This document shows, in pieces, positions 1 to 6,890 of a stretch of 22,460 nt of DNA. Under the pieces are notes generated by a model that made no database searches, was not told the origin of the DNA, and worked only from the letters and a program-made list of their open reading frames with translations. The DNA lies in contig DFFH01000164.1 of the NCBI GenBank assembly GCA_002368805.1, forward strand, positions 1-22,460. The letters run 5' to 3'. The translations under genes and the position numbers were made by a program. Positions within the stretch are counted from its first letter, which is position 1; each line of letters starts with the position of its first letter. This DNA comes from Mageeibacillus sp. UBA3781 (GTDB lineage: Bacteria; Bacillota; Clostridia; Saccharofermentanales; Saccharofermentanaceae).

Positions 1-8
1 TTTCTCAT
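1..8 (-). CDS. Start of an unidentified gene running off the left edge
   Basis: On the minus strand an ATG occupies 8-6, preceded by a strong ribosome site (AGGAGGAAAAGCT, lying at 9-21 on the plus strand) at normal spacing. Only Met-Arg and part of a third codon are inside the window, so no product can be named. The promoter-like and palindromic sequence at 51-76 would belong to it. It is divergent from the XRE-type regulator gene at 335. Confidence 0.6.
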
Positions 9-50
9 AGCTTTTCCTCCTTCATCATTCGCGGACCTTCTGTAGCACAA

Positions 51-76
51 TTTATAAGTTCTCGCGATTTCGTGAG
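51..76 (-). promoter_or_regulatory. Candidate -10 and palindromic operator for the left-edge gene
   Basis: On the minus strand a TATAAA (51-56) lies about 43 bases upstream of the ATG at position 8. Directly upstream, where the promoter spacer would be, 61-76 reads CTCGCGATTTCGTGAG, a 7-2-7 inverted repeat with one mismatch. No good -35 is visible, so this is a weak promoter call. Operator function is inferred from position only. Confidence 0.25.
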
Positions 77-240
77 TTGTTTTCTAATACCCTTTACTCT
101 TTTTTCGAGCTTTTCCCTCTTACCAGCTCATGTTCTCTCATAGTAATGATAAATGATATCGGCGGATAAGTCCTCTTTATTTTTTAAACAATTTTAGAAA
201 TAAACGTGAATGGCTTATTCCTTTTGTTCTGACTATAGTT

Positions 241-246
241 TATAAT
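241..246 (+). promoter_or_regulatory. -10 element of the XRE-type regulator gene
   Basis: A perfect TATAAT lies at 241-246, with no recognisable -35 at the usual distance. Transcription would start near 253, giving a leader of about 80 bases before the ATG at 335. The rest of 22-334 is AT-rich intergenic DNA in which I see no gene, terminator or riboswitch. Confidence 0.4.
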
Positions 247-334
247 CAACGGTGTCAAACAAAAAACGGTCCGGGTTACGTTTTAGGGGCTGCTAATTTG
301 TTTTGAACTTCAAAATAAAAATTGGAGCAGGAAA

Positions 335-832
335 ATGGGTAGAAAATCGACGAAAGAAAACAAGAACATTTATCAGATCAGCCGCGAAGCACAGAATCTT
401 ACACGTGACGCTGCTTCTGAGAAACTGCAGTACATCTCGGCAGACCGTATCGAGAAGATCGAGAACGAAAAGACACTCCCTCACCCGGAAGAGATCCTGG
501 CCATGGCCGACTGCTACAAGAATCCTTCCCTTTGCAACTACTTCTGCTCTCATGAGTGCCCGATCGGTCAGGAATATGTTCCTGAAGTCGTTCCAAAAGA
601 ACTTTCCCAGATCACTCTGGAGATGATCGCGACCCTTAACTCCATCGACAGAAATAAGAACCGTCTCATCGAGATCACCGTAGATGGCAAGGTCAATGAC
701 GATGAGCTTCCCGACTTCATCGAGATCAAGAATGAACTGGATAAGATGGCACTGACCATCGACTCCCTGCGGCTCTGGATCGACAATGCGATTGCTGCAG
801 GCGCACTGAATAAGGAAGATTTCGACAAGTAA
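335..832 (+). CDS. XRE/Cro-type helix-turn-helix protein
   Basis: A 165-residue soluble protein with no signal peptide or membrane segment. Residues about 10-65 have the length and pattern of an XRE-type helix-turn-helix (QISREAQNLTRDAASEKL, then RIEKIENEKTLPHPEEIL and a typical end in the region EILAMADCY). A short Cys-containing stretch follows (NYFCSHECPIG, about 80-90). The C-terminal half, about 95-165, is acidic and predicted helical, probably for dimerisation or partner binding. The start at 335 is set by GGAGCAGG at 324-330. The gene stands alone, is convergent with a small minus-strand frame and is closed by a strong terminator at 858-890. Its targets are unknown. Proteins of this layout are common in Clostridia and usually annotated only as HTH proteins. 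Confidence 0.85.
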   Translation: MGRKSTKENKNIYQISREAQNLTRDAASEKLQYISADRIEKIENEKTLPHPEEILAMADCYKNPSLCNYFCSHECPIGQEYVPEVVPKELSQITLEMIATLNSIDRNKNRLIEITVDGKVNDDELPDFIEIKNELDKMALTIDSLRLWIDNAIAAGALNKEDFDK

Positions 833-857
833 TTTTTAATTCACGCATAAAAGAATC

Positions 858-890
858 GAGCCCGTATGTCTCACTCATACGGGCTCTTTT
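858..890 (+). terminator. Rho-independent terminator, probably bidirectional
   Basis: GAGCCCGTATG (858-868) pairs perfectly with CATACGGGCTC (876-886) over a 7-base loop and is followed by TTTT. It ends the XRE-type gene. On the minus strand the same stem is followed by a looser T-rich run, so it could also end the 54-residue frame whose stop codon (875-877) lies in the loop and stem. Confidence 0.85.
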
Positions 891-1039
891 GTTGAAAGTG
901 GAGGTGTTTTGTTTTCCTGGCATATCCTTCGTCCATGGAAGGTCGACTGATCTACCAGTCCGATCCGCCTGCTCAGCTGGGGGAACGTATTCATTGCCTC
1001 GCATAAGCGGATCATTTGAAGCCTTTTGTCTAAATCCAT
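875..1039 (-). CDS. Possible 54-residue protein, unknown
   Basis: The frame opens at the ATG at 1039-1037 behind an AAGGA-type ribosome site (AAGGATGTGACTTC) and closes with TGA at 877-875 inside the terminator. The product is basic and soluble. It starts MDLDKRLQMIRLCEAM and continues with a region containing SRRIGLVDQSTF, a helical, non-random-looking composition. The last residues (KEPV) are encoded by the terminator stem. I do not recognise a family with certainty. Good ribosome site and composition favour a real gene; short length and no visible promoter argue against it. It is convergent with the XRE-type gene. Confidence 0.4.
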   Translation of the reverse strand: MDLDKRLQMIRLCEAMNTFPQLSRRIGLVDQSTFHGRRICQENKTPPLSTKEPV

Positions 1040-1138
1040 GAAGTCACATCCTTGCTTCAGTTTCTGATTTCCATTTCGTTTTGCTACCTTGAAGATATTC
1101 TATTACTCCTTCCTGAAAAGAAACACAGCCGCCGAAGG

Positions 1139-1160
1139 TAAAATAGCCCCTCCTATTTTA
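1139..1160 (-). terminator. Weak hairpin downstream of the ABC-2 permease
   Basis: TAAAATAG (1139-1146) and CTATTTTA (1153-1160) form an 8-bp AT-rich stem about 50 bases after the permease stop. No clear T-run follows on the minus strand. It is the only hairpin I see in 1040-1211, so it may be where the TetR-ABC operon ends. Confidence 0.25.
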
Positions 1161-1211
1161 TCCGGAACCGCATCTTAGAATGATATAATGAGGAAAACAG
1201 AAAATTGGAGT

Positions 1212-1997
1212 TTACCTTAGATCTTTCTTCATATACTTGACATAGGCGATGACGATACCTGCGATCATGAAGGCCATTCCGGGAAGCAGATATTTCAGTT
1301 CCAGATGTCCGCTCTCGATTATGTCTGCAGTCTCCGTATAGGAGAATGCGGAAATGTACTTCAGTGGTCTGGCCGAAGAAGATATATTTGCGACGATATT
1401 CAGGAAATACATCAGGCATGCCATGCCGATGCCGATGCCAAGTCCGCCGCGCGTCAGAAATGACGAGATACCGAAGCAGATCCCGGCGATCTCCAGCTGC
1501 ATCAGAAGATACGCAAGGTGAAAATGCAGCAGCTCATGCCAGAAGACCTTCTCTCCGATCGCCGCGATCGAGATGACCGAAAGCCCAAGAACGATTGCAT
1601 TAAGGATCAGGATGATCGCAAAAACACTTAAAAGCTTCGAAGTGATTACCTTTGTGCGGGATACCGGATGCGCAAAGAGAAATTCCGCAGTATGGTCGCG
1701 TTCCTCTTTCATGAGCGCGGATACGCCCACGATCGCAGCAAAGAAAGCGCCTCCGATCCCGATGATGTTTCCTCCCTCGACCGAATAGAACCCGATGATC
1801 GTACCGAAATCGAGGCGGTCCATGCCAAATGCCTCCGTGAAATTTCCCATCGAGGAGAACATCTCATTGACATCTCCCATCTGCGACTTCATCTCCGGGA
1901 ACATCAGGACACAGGTGGCGATCAGAAGCCCGATCGAAAGGCTCCAGATCAGGAGCATCTTCTTCTGCATGCGTAATTCTTGCTTAAATATCGTCAT
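1212..1997 (-). CDS. ABC-2 type transporter permease
   Basis: A 261-residue membrane protein with about six hydrophobic segments (roughly 13-33, 77-97, 121-146, 161-181, 184-205, 236-254). The cytoplasmic stretch at about 105-121 (FLFAHPVSRTKVITSK) is the place where ABC-2 permeases contact their ATPase. The short basic tail ends KKDLR. Length and topology fit the ABC2_membrane_2 type that homodimerises with a separate ATPase. The start codon overlaps the ATPase stop as ATGA (1994-1997), so the two are translationally coupled. The operon position behind a TetR repressor suggests drug or peptide efflux, but the substrate cannot be read from sequence. Confidence 0.9.
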   Translation of the reverse strand: MTIFKQELRMQKKMLLIWSLSIGLLIATCVLMFPEMKSQMGDVNEMFSSMGNFTEAFGMDRLDFGTIIGFYSVEGGNIIGIGGAFFAAIVGVSALMKEERDHTAEFLFAHPVSRTKVITSKLLSVFAIILILNAIVLGLSVISIAAIGEKVFWHELLHFHLAYLLMQLEIAGICFGISSFLTRGGLGIGIGMACLMYFLNIVANISSSARPLKYISAFSYTETADIIESGHLELKYLLPGMAFMIAGIVIAYVKYMKKDLR

Positions 1998-2896
1998 TTT
2001 CTTCCCTCTTTTGTCTCGTAGTAGTGCATGAAGATCTCTTCCAGACTCGGCTCTGTGATCGTTATATCCCGGATCTTCTCCCCTGCCAGGATCGTAAGGA
2101 GCTGCTGGATATCGCCCTTATAGAGGAACTTCAGCTCATCCTCCCCGGCATCGTCCGTAAAGGTAATACCCGATAGACCCTGAAGCTTTTCTCTGGTGAG
2201 TGTGCCGATGACAGAGATCTTGCGGGTCCCGGTCTGCTCAAGGTCTGAAACTTTTCCGGAAAGAAGGATCTTCCCGTCCTTGATAAATGCGGCACTTCTG
2301 CAGTAGGCCTGTACTTCCGAGAGGATATGTGATGAGAAAAAGATCGTCGATCCTTTATTATTCTCTTCCATCAGGATCGAGAAGAACTCCCGCTGCATCA
2401 GCGGATCAAGTCCGGATGTAGGTTCATCCAGTATCAGCAGATCCGGGTGGTGCTGGACGGCGCAGATGATCCCGACCTTCTTTCTGTTTCCGAGGGAAAG
2501 GTCCTCCACCTTCTTCATCGGGTCGAGATCGAGGCGCCCGCAGAGCTCTTCTGCCCGTTTTCTGCAGTCCGCCCCGCGAAGATCCGCGGAGTATGCGATC
2601 GCATCTTTTACCCGCATCTTCGGATAAAAAAATATCTCCGACGGAAGATAGCCCACCTGACTCAAAATCTTTTCTTTTTCCGTTACGATATCATGTCCGA
2701 GAACAGACGCGCTTCCGGATGACAGATGGATAAGACCGAGAAGCGTCCTGATCGTTGTTGATTTTCCGGCGCCGTTCGGACCTATGAATCCGAAGAAATC
2801 TCCCTTTTCGGCCTGAAGATCCAGATCCGTGATGCCTCGGGATACGCCATAGGATTTCGTCAGTTTTCTGGTGTCGATGGCAAGTGCTTTTTCCAT
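1994..2896 (-). CDS. ABC transporter ATP-binding protein
   Basis: A 300-residue CcmA-type ATPase powering the adjacent permease at the inner face of the membrane. Walker A is GPNGAGKST at 39-47. The signature is LSLGN at 133-137 instead of LSGGQ. Walker B is LLILDEPTSGLD at 153-164, and the H-loop lies in FFSSHILSE. The Q-loop position reads YLPSE, without the usual glutamine; this and LSLGN are a known subfamily look rather than damage. A C-terminal extension of about 85 residues follows the nucleotide-binding domain. The ribosome site GAGGATCTGAAT lies in the 12-base gap after the TetR gene, and the stop overlaps the permease start. Codons 2-4 (EKAL) contain one copy of the AAAAGCACT word. 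Confidence 0.93.
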   Translation of the reverse strand: MEKALAIDTRKLTKSYGVSRGITDLDLQAEKGDFFGFIGPNGAGKSTTIRTLLGLIHLSSGSASVLGHDIVTEKEKILSQVGYLPSEIFFYPKMRVKDAIAYSADLRGADCRKRAEELCGRLDLDPMKKVEDLSLGNRKKVGIICAVQHHPDLLILDEPTSGLDPLMQREFFSILMEENNKGSTIFFSSHILSEVQAYCRSAAFIKDGKILLSGKVSDLEQTGTRKISVIGTLTREKLQGLSGITFTDDAGEDELKFLYKGDIQQLLTILAGEKIRDITITEPSLEEIFMHYYETKEGRK

Positions 2897-2908
2897 ATTC
2901 AGATCCTC

Positions 2909-3514
2909 TTACTTCAAATACATTTTCTTCCAGAAATCGATCAGACCTCTGTAATCCGCGACGACCTTATCGATATCGATCGGCCCCTTGTGCTGCATCT
3001 GATAAAGATATCCCTCCGATGCGAGATAGATATCCTGATACATCATCTTCAGATCGATCCCTTCCTTAAATAAAGATGGGTCGAGCTTCGGAAGTGTCGT
3101 ATTTGTCTGAAGTTTCGAGTAGGGTTCGATGATCTTTACGAGTTCGCCTTTGACCTCTTCGTCATCTTCGTAATAGGCCTTTAATGCAAAAGCACTCATA
3201 TCCGGATATTTGCGCATCATTTCCGTCTTGGCAAGGAGGCCTTTATACATCATCTCGAAAATATCTTTCTCCTGATAGCATCCGGCGCGGGTGACATACT
3301 GACGTGTCAGTTTCTCTGCCGTTTCCATGAGAAAGAGATAAAGTTCCTTCTTATTCTTGAAATAGAAAAACAGCAGAGATTTACTAATGCCGGCTTCGGC
3401 TGCGATCTCATTCATCGGACTTTTCCGATAGGAATTATTCGCAAACACACGAAAGCCGGCATTTAGAATGCGGTTTTGTTTTTCTTCCGGGAGCTGGTAA
3501 AACTTCTCGTTCAT
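2909..3514 (-). CDS. TetR/AcrR-family transcriptional regulator
   Basis: A 201-residue TetR-type repressor. The N-terminal DNA-binding part (about 10-60) shows the family pattern: RILNAGFRVFANNSYRKSPM, then a helix-turn-helix around 38-61 (AAEAGISKSLLFFYFKNKKE). The rest is a helical ligand-binding and dimerisation domain of ordinary length. It is the first gene of a three-gene minus-strand operon with an ABC ATPase (12 bases downstream) and permease, the classic arrangement of a self-regulated efflux locus. Ribosome site AAGGGAAG precedes the ATG. A palindrome at 3539-3555 upstream is the likely operator. The inducer is unknown. Confidence 0.92.
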   Translation of the reverse strand: MNEKFYQLPEEKQNRILNAGFRVFANNSYRKSPMNEIAAEAGISKSLLFFYFKNKKELYLFLMETAEKLTRQYVTRAGCYQEKDIFEMMYKGLLAKTEMMRKYPDMSAFALKAYYEDDEEVKGELVKIIEPYSKLQTNTTLPKLDPSLFKEGIDLKMMYQDIYLASEGYLYQMQHKGPIDIDKVVADYRGLIDFWKKMYLK

Positions 3515-3538
3515 GGTATCTTCCCTTTCTGTGATTTG

Positions 3539-3578
3539 TTGACCAAACCGGTTAATACCATTTTTACGCTATTGACCG
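3539..3578 (-). promoter_or_regulatory. Likely TetR operator upstream of the efflux operon
   Basis: TTGACC (3539-3544), five bases, then GGTTAA (3550-3555) form a 6-5-6 inverted repeat with one mismatch. A further ATTGACCG at 3571-3578 pairs with CGGTTAAT at 3549-3556 in a wider inverted repeat. The site lies 25-64 bases upstream of the TetR start codon. TetR proteins commonly bind palindromes of this size, so autoregulation is inferred. Confidence 0.5.
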
Positions 3579-3602
3579 TTTTTGAGAAGCCTCCTTTTAG
3601 AT

Positions 3603-4718
3603 TTATACCTGCTTCGGATAGAAATATTTGGCAGATGGGAATACCGGATCGGTAGATTCGTAGATCAGAAGCGTAGTACGCTGATCGATCGTTCCAAATC
3701 CCGCGATGATCAGATGCCCCTCATCATTCTCACCATAGATCAGAAGGCAATTATTCTTATCCTGCAATGCTTTTACATGCATATCCGTATATGTGGAATC
3801 AGCACGCTGCACAGTTATCTTCGGATCAGTGGAAGATCCTTCGATGGTGATCTTTATGCCTTCGTGATTATCCACATATTCTCCGAGCCATGGTGCCAGA
3901 TCAGCATCTTCTGTCTCTCTCGTTCCCGGAATCGCAGAATTAAGAACCATAAACGCGGTCTCCTCAGCCGGGTTATAGAGGATAAACGATCCCAGGCATC
4001 CGTTTCTGTTGATCTCCTGATAGGCCTCGATCCATTCGATTGCTTTATCCGGGATCTGCGAAACAGGTGTATTCGGCAGGTAAAGAATGATCTCCCCGGC
4101 ACTGGTAAAACCGTAAGGATCACTATAGTTTACCTCGGCAGGGAGATCCATGTATCGGTCTGTCTTCTTATCGAATTTCTCTGTCTCCATCTTTGTAACA
4201 TGTGTGGAGAAAGAATACTCATTGACTCTCGAAAAGCCATCGATCGTGCCGTGAAAAATGCACTCCAGCATATCATATCCATCGCCGTCTAAATTCATGA
4301 TTGCACTTTCATACTTTCCATCAAAAGAATTCTGCTTCGTATCGATCGTCAAGTCGGTAGACCAGCTTGTCAAAGCCGTAAGATGGCAGATAAATGAATC
4401 CGGAATCTCATAAGTGTCATCTGCATAAAGAGAATACAGATCTTCATCCAGTTTACGGATGCGCGCTGAAGGCGTGTTCGGCGAAGGTGTCTGCGACGCT
4501 TTCGGATCTGCACTGCTGCTTATATCCGTATCGGGGGATGAAGTATCATCGCTCGTACCGGTATCCGAAAGGTCTGCTTTCTCCGTGGATCCACTTGTCT
4601 CAGATGATTCCGGGTCAGATGTCACGGATGTGATCTTCCCGGATCCTTTTGTACTTTTACATGCAGACATGGCAAGGCAGACTGCCATCACGCCAGCTAA
4701 AATGATTCTCTTTTTCAT
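3603..4718 (-). CDS. Lipoprotein of unknown function with disordered linker
   Basis: A 371-residue predicted lipoprotein. A positively charged start (MKKR), a hydrophobic stretch and the lipobox MSAC place the lipidated cysteine at residue 20. Residues 21 to about 85 are a Ser/Thr/Asp/Glu/Pro-rich linker. Residues about 86-371 look globular, with many beta-type segments and no membrane span. I do not recognise the folded domain. It is transcribed alone from an extended -10 promoter at 4757-4765 and sits between the LnrJK-like genes and the TetR operon without evident coupling to either. A role at the cell envelope is inferred only from lipidation. Confidence 0.85.
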   Translation of the reverse strand: MKKRIILAGVMAVCLAMSACKSTKGSGKITSVTSDPESSETSGSTEKADLSDTGTSDDTSSPDTDISSSADPKASQTPSPNTPSARIRKLDEDLYSLYADDTYEIPDSFICHLTALTSWSTDLTIDTKQNSFDGKYESAIMNLDGDGYDMLECIFHGTIDGFSRVNEYSFSTHVTKMETEKFDKKTDRYMDLPAEVNYSDPYGFTSAGEIILYLPNTPVSQIPDKAIEWIEAYQEINRNGCLGSFILYNPAEETAFMVLNSAIPGTRETEDADLAPWLGEYVDNHEGIKITIEGSSTDPKITVQRADSTYTDMHVKALQDKNNCLLIYGENDEGHLIIAGFGTIDQRTTLLIYESTDPVFPSAKYFYPKQV

Positions 4719-4756
4719 AATTACTTTTCCTGATTTCCTCTATTTTTTTCTTCCTG

Positions 4757-4765
4757 ATTATAGCA
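4757..4765 (-). promoter_or_regulatory. Extended -10 promoter of the 371-residue lipoprotein
   Basis: On the minus strand TGCTATAAT (TATAAT at 4762-4757, TGC just upstream) is a full TGN extended -10 about 40 bases before the start codon. No good -35 is present, as is usual for extended -10 promoters. Confidence 0.5.
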
Positions 4766-4829
4766 TCCCTTCCGGGAGAAACATGACGATTCTCTCATAC
4801 AGAAGGATTCTCCTCTTCCAGTGAAATCG

Positions 4830-5456
4830 TCAGATCTTGATGCGCTGATAATAAAAGCATGCCAGCTGGGTACGGTCACGAAGGTCGAGTTTACTAAGAA
4901 CGGAGCTGATCATATTCCGCACTGTCCCCTCTCCCAGGAACATCTTCTGCGCGATCTCCTTGTTGGAGAGACCTTCGGCAACAAGCTCGACGATCTCCTT
5001 CTCCTTGGGCGTGATATCATAGTCCTCCCAGCGGAAGGATTCACTTCTGTTCAGAAGATCCGGAAGCCTCTCCACGATCTTTCCGCCAAAGACCGTCTGT
5101 CCTCCATATACAGCCCGCACTGCATCCGACAGCGAGGCGCAGTCCTGCTTGAGAATATACCCCTTCGCGCCGACTTTCAGCGCCTGGTTGATATATTCGT
5201 CATCCAGAAATGTCGTAAGAAGGATCACCTTCGCATCGGGATCGATCTTCAATATCTCGGAGGTCGCCTGAAGGCCGTCCATATCTTCCATACGGATGTC
5301 CGACAGCACCAGATCCGGTTTTGCTTCGGCAAAAGCACTTACCGCTTCCCGTCCGCTTCCGCAGAGGCGTACGACCTCGATATCTCCGTCTTTTTCCAGA
5401 ATGATCTTTAAGGACTCCTGTACGAGTGGATCATCGTCCACGATCATGATTCTCAT
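4830..5456 (-). CDS. NarL/FixJ-type response regulator (LnrK-like)
   Basis: A 208-residue two-component response regulator. The receiver domain (about 1-120) has the acidic cluster D7-D8-D9, phospho-acceptor D53 (LVLSDIRM), T81/T82 and K103. The LuxR-type helix-turn-helix lies at about 146-205 (ITPKEKEIVELVAEGLSNKE, then EGTVRNMISSVLSKL). The start overlaps the kinase stop as ATGA (5453-5456) with GGAGGAAAGAATAC upstream, so kinase and regulator are coupled. Given the neighbouring ABC genes, the likely target is the exporter promoter near 10345-10409. One AAAAGCACT copy lies at 5331 in the receiver coding region. Confidence 0.94.
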   Translation of the reverse strand: MRIMIVDDDPLVQESLKIILEKDGDIEVVRLCGSGREAVSAFAEAKPDLVLSDIRMEDMDGLQATSEILKIDPDAKVILLTTFLDDEYINQALKVGAKGYILKQDCASLSDAVRAVYGGQTVFGGKIVERLPDLLNRSESFRWEDYDITPKEKEIVELVAEGLSNKEIAQKMFLGEGTVRNMISSVLSKLDLRDRTQLACFYYQRIKI

Positions 5457-6664
5457 GTATTCTTTCCTCCCTGCTTCGGAATCGTTACCGTGATGTGAAA
5501 GCCGTCCGGTCCGCTCTGGATGGACGTTCTTCCGCCCACTGAGACCGCACGGGAATTGATATTATATAGTCCGATGCCGTGTTCTCCCTCGAGCGCGGCA
5601 AAGTCTGAAGGCCGCGAATACTCAGCGACCTTACAATTACCGTCATCGGATACCAGTACACGCCAGAACGTCACATTCTCCACGACCTCCAGGCGTACCT
5701 TCTTACCATTACAGTGTTTCGATATATTCGTCACGCCCTCTTTGATGATGCCGAGGATCGCATTCTTGACATTATTCGGTACCGGGGACTCGATCGATGT
5801 ACTGACCGTCACGTCGAAATGGTCTTTGATCGCGGAGGCGATCTCGTGGATACCGATCGAAAGGTCGATAGAATCGTCATGCAGTTCGTGCACCGACCTT
5901 CTGATATTCGTCATGGCTTCATTGACTGTGGAGCTTACTGACTCGAGATACGGCTTCGTCTTCTCATCCTGATTGATGACGTTGATCGCCTGCAGCTGAA
6001 CAACCGCCCTCGTCAGCATATGCCCCACGTTATCGTGGATCTCCCGTGCGATACGGTTTCTCTCGGTAAGAGTGGCATTTCGGATCTGCATATCCACGTT
6101 ATTCGCGATCTCGTTTTTTAGCCGCTGGGACTGCTGGGCATCGTATCGGACCGCATCAAATCTTTCTGTCAGGAGCGCTTCTTTTCTATGCATATAAACG
6201 GTCTTCAGCGCCATAAGCACCGCCACCGGGATCAGTAATATCAGATACGATCGGATTAAGACTGCACAGGCGCCAATTAGAAGAAGGATCTTGACCCACA
6301 GTGATTTCTCCGAAGTGACCGGCCAGTCGTTCTTCGATGCGTTTTTCTGGATGTGCCACTTCGTAAGAAATTCTTCCATTTTGTTATCGGAAAACAACCC
6401 ATAGATACCGACAGGAAGTGCGATCGATGCTTCCGGAACCGGAAAAGACAGAGCGCCGGCAAGGATCAGCACCCCAGCACTGACATACTGGTTCCGGAAT
6501 ACCTCTGTAAACAAAGCCGCGATCACGACACCCAGAACACATGCCACCGTAAACTCGTTACTCTGGACGATCTTATACCGGCCCGTCCCTTCTCCGAACA
6601 GAAGAAACAGCGCCGCCACCGAAAGCCCGCACAATATGAACTTGTCGATCAATCTATAAACCAT
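5453..6664 (-). CDS. NarL-family sensor histidine kinase (LnrJ-like)
   Basis: From this start the protein has 403 residues. The N-terminal about 95 residues are several membrane segments with very short loops. A further hydrophobic pair lies at about 120-155, then a coiled linker. The HisKA_3 motif RNRIAREIHDNVGH has the phospho-acceptor at H210. The C-terminal HATPase_c has an N-box (KEGVTNISKH), VSDDGN and GEHGIGL. There is almost no extracellular sensor, as in kinases that sense within the membrane or through a partner transporter. Start choice: an ATG at 6691 gives nine more residues but lies in a hairpin stem. The ATG at 6664 sits six bases after a TATAAT, suggesting leaderless translation. 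Neither has a good Shine-Dalgarno. Confidence 0.9.
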   Translation of the reverse strand: MVYRLIDKFILCGLSVAALFLLFGEGTGRYKIVQSNEFTVACVLGVVIAALFTEVFRNQYVSAGVLILAGALSFPVPEASIALPVGIYGLFSDNKMEEFLTKWHIQKNASKNDWPVTSEKSLWVKILLLIGACAVLIRSYLILLIPVAVLMALKTVYMHRKEALLTERFDAVRYDAQQSQRLKNEIANNVDMQIRNATLTERNRIAREIHDNVGHMLTRAVVQLQAINVINQDEKTKPYLESVSSTVNEAMTNIRRSVHELHDDSIDLSIGIHEIASAIKDHFDVTVSTSIESPVPNNVKNAILGIIKEGVTNISKHCNGKKVRLEVVENVTFWRVLVSDDGNCKVAEYSRPSDFAALEGEHGIGLYNINSRAVSVGGRTSIQSGPDGFHITVTIPKQGGKNT

Positions 6665-6670
6665 ATCACC

Positions 6671-6676
6671 ATTATA
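6671..6676 (-). promoter_or_regulatory. -10 element directly before the kinase start codon
   Basis: TATAAT on the minus strand (6676-6671) is followed by GGTGAT and then ATG. If used, transcription would start at or next to the A of the ATG. No convincing -35 is seen, and the upstream DNA is the hairpin at 6681-6729. The call is tentative. Confidence 0.35.
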
Positions 6677-6680
6677 GCGC

Positions 6681-6729
6681 AAAAGTGACATACAAGCCTA
6701 TGCGCTGGTCCTCAGGCCTGATGTCACTT
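6681..6729 (-). terminator. Hairpin between the exporter operon and the kinase gene
   Basis: Arms AAGTGACAT (6683-6691) and ATGTCACTT (6721-6729) pair perfectly. Inside them CAGGCCTG and TAGGCTTG (minus-strand sense) extend the stem by eight more pairs, counting two G-U pairs. The loop is about 12 bases and a TTTT run follows on the minus strand. It could be a terminator or an attenuator in front of the kinase. Its loop and inner arm match part of the next hairpin in inverted orientation. Confidence 0.5.
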
Positions 6730-6874
6730 ACCACGGAAAATCAAAAGACATGTCGTACGGCTCCACCTGAAAGGAATCAACGACAGGCAACAGCACTTAA
6801 TAAACAAACAGAAATATGCAAGCCGTAGCGCGATTCCGCAGACGTGAAACGTCGAGGACCAGCGCCTAGGCTTG
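6693..6874. repeat. 21-base inverted repeat shared by two hairpins
   Basis: The segment 6693-6713 is the reverse complement of 6854-6874 at 20 of 21 positions. The shared core is GAGGACCAGCGC, one variable base, then TAGGCTTG. The two copies belong to different hairpins (6683-6729 and 6811-6882) and lie 140 bases apart. The core occurs nowhere else in the window. Confidence 0.75.
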
Positions 6875-6882
6875 CATATTTC
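6811..6882 (-). terminator. Long branched hairpin ending the exporter operon
   Basis: GAAATATGCAAGCC (6811-6824) pairs perfectly over 14 bases with GGCTTGCATATTTC (6869-6882). Between them GCGC pairs with GCGC and a small perfect hairpin GACGT-GAA-ACGTC (6841-6853) forms the tip. The stem starts nine bases after the permease stop at 6891 and is followed on the minus strand by TGTTTGTTTATT, an imperfect U-tract. Terminator is the simplest reading, but the size and internal structure are more elaborate than needed. Confidence 0.6.
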
Positions 6883-6890
6883 ATGTCGCT

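Noticed and set aside
335..1039. Toxin-antitoxin pair formed by the XRE-type gene and the 54-residue frame
   Set aside because: The two are convergent rather than in one operon, the XRE-type protein has a large C-terminal domain, and neither resembles a known toxin.
1181..1189. Plus-strand extended -10 (TGATATAAT) downstream of the ABC-2 permease
   Set aside because: There is no -35 and no gene in that direction. An antisense transcript is possible but nothing else supports it.
6811..6890. Self-cleaving ribozyme (hammerhead-like)
   Set aside because: GTGAAAC and a nearby CTGATG suggested it, but the conserved core CUGAUGA and GAAA cannot be placed with the required three stems.
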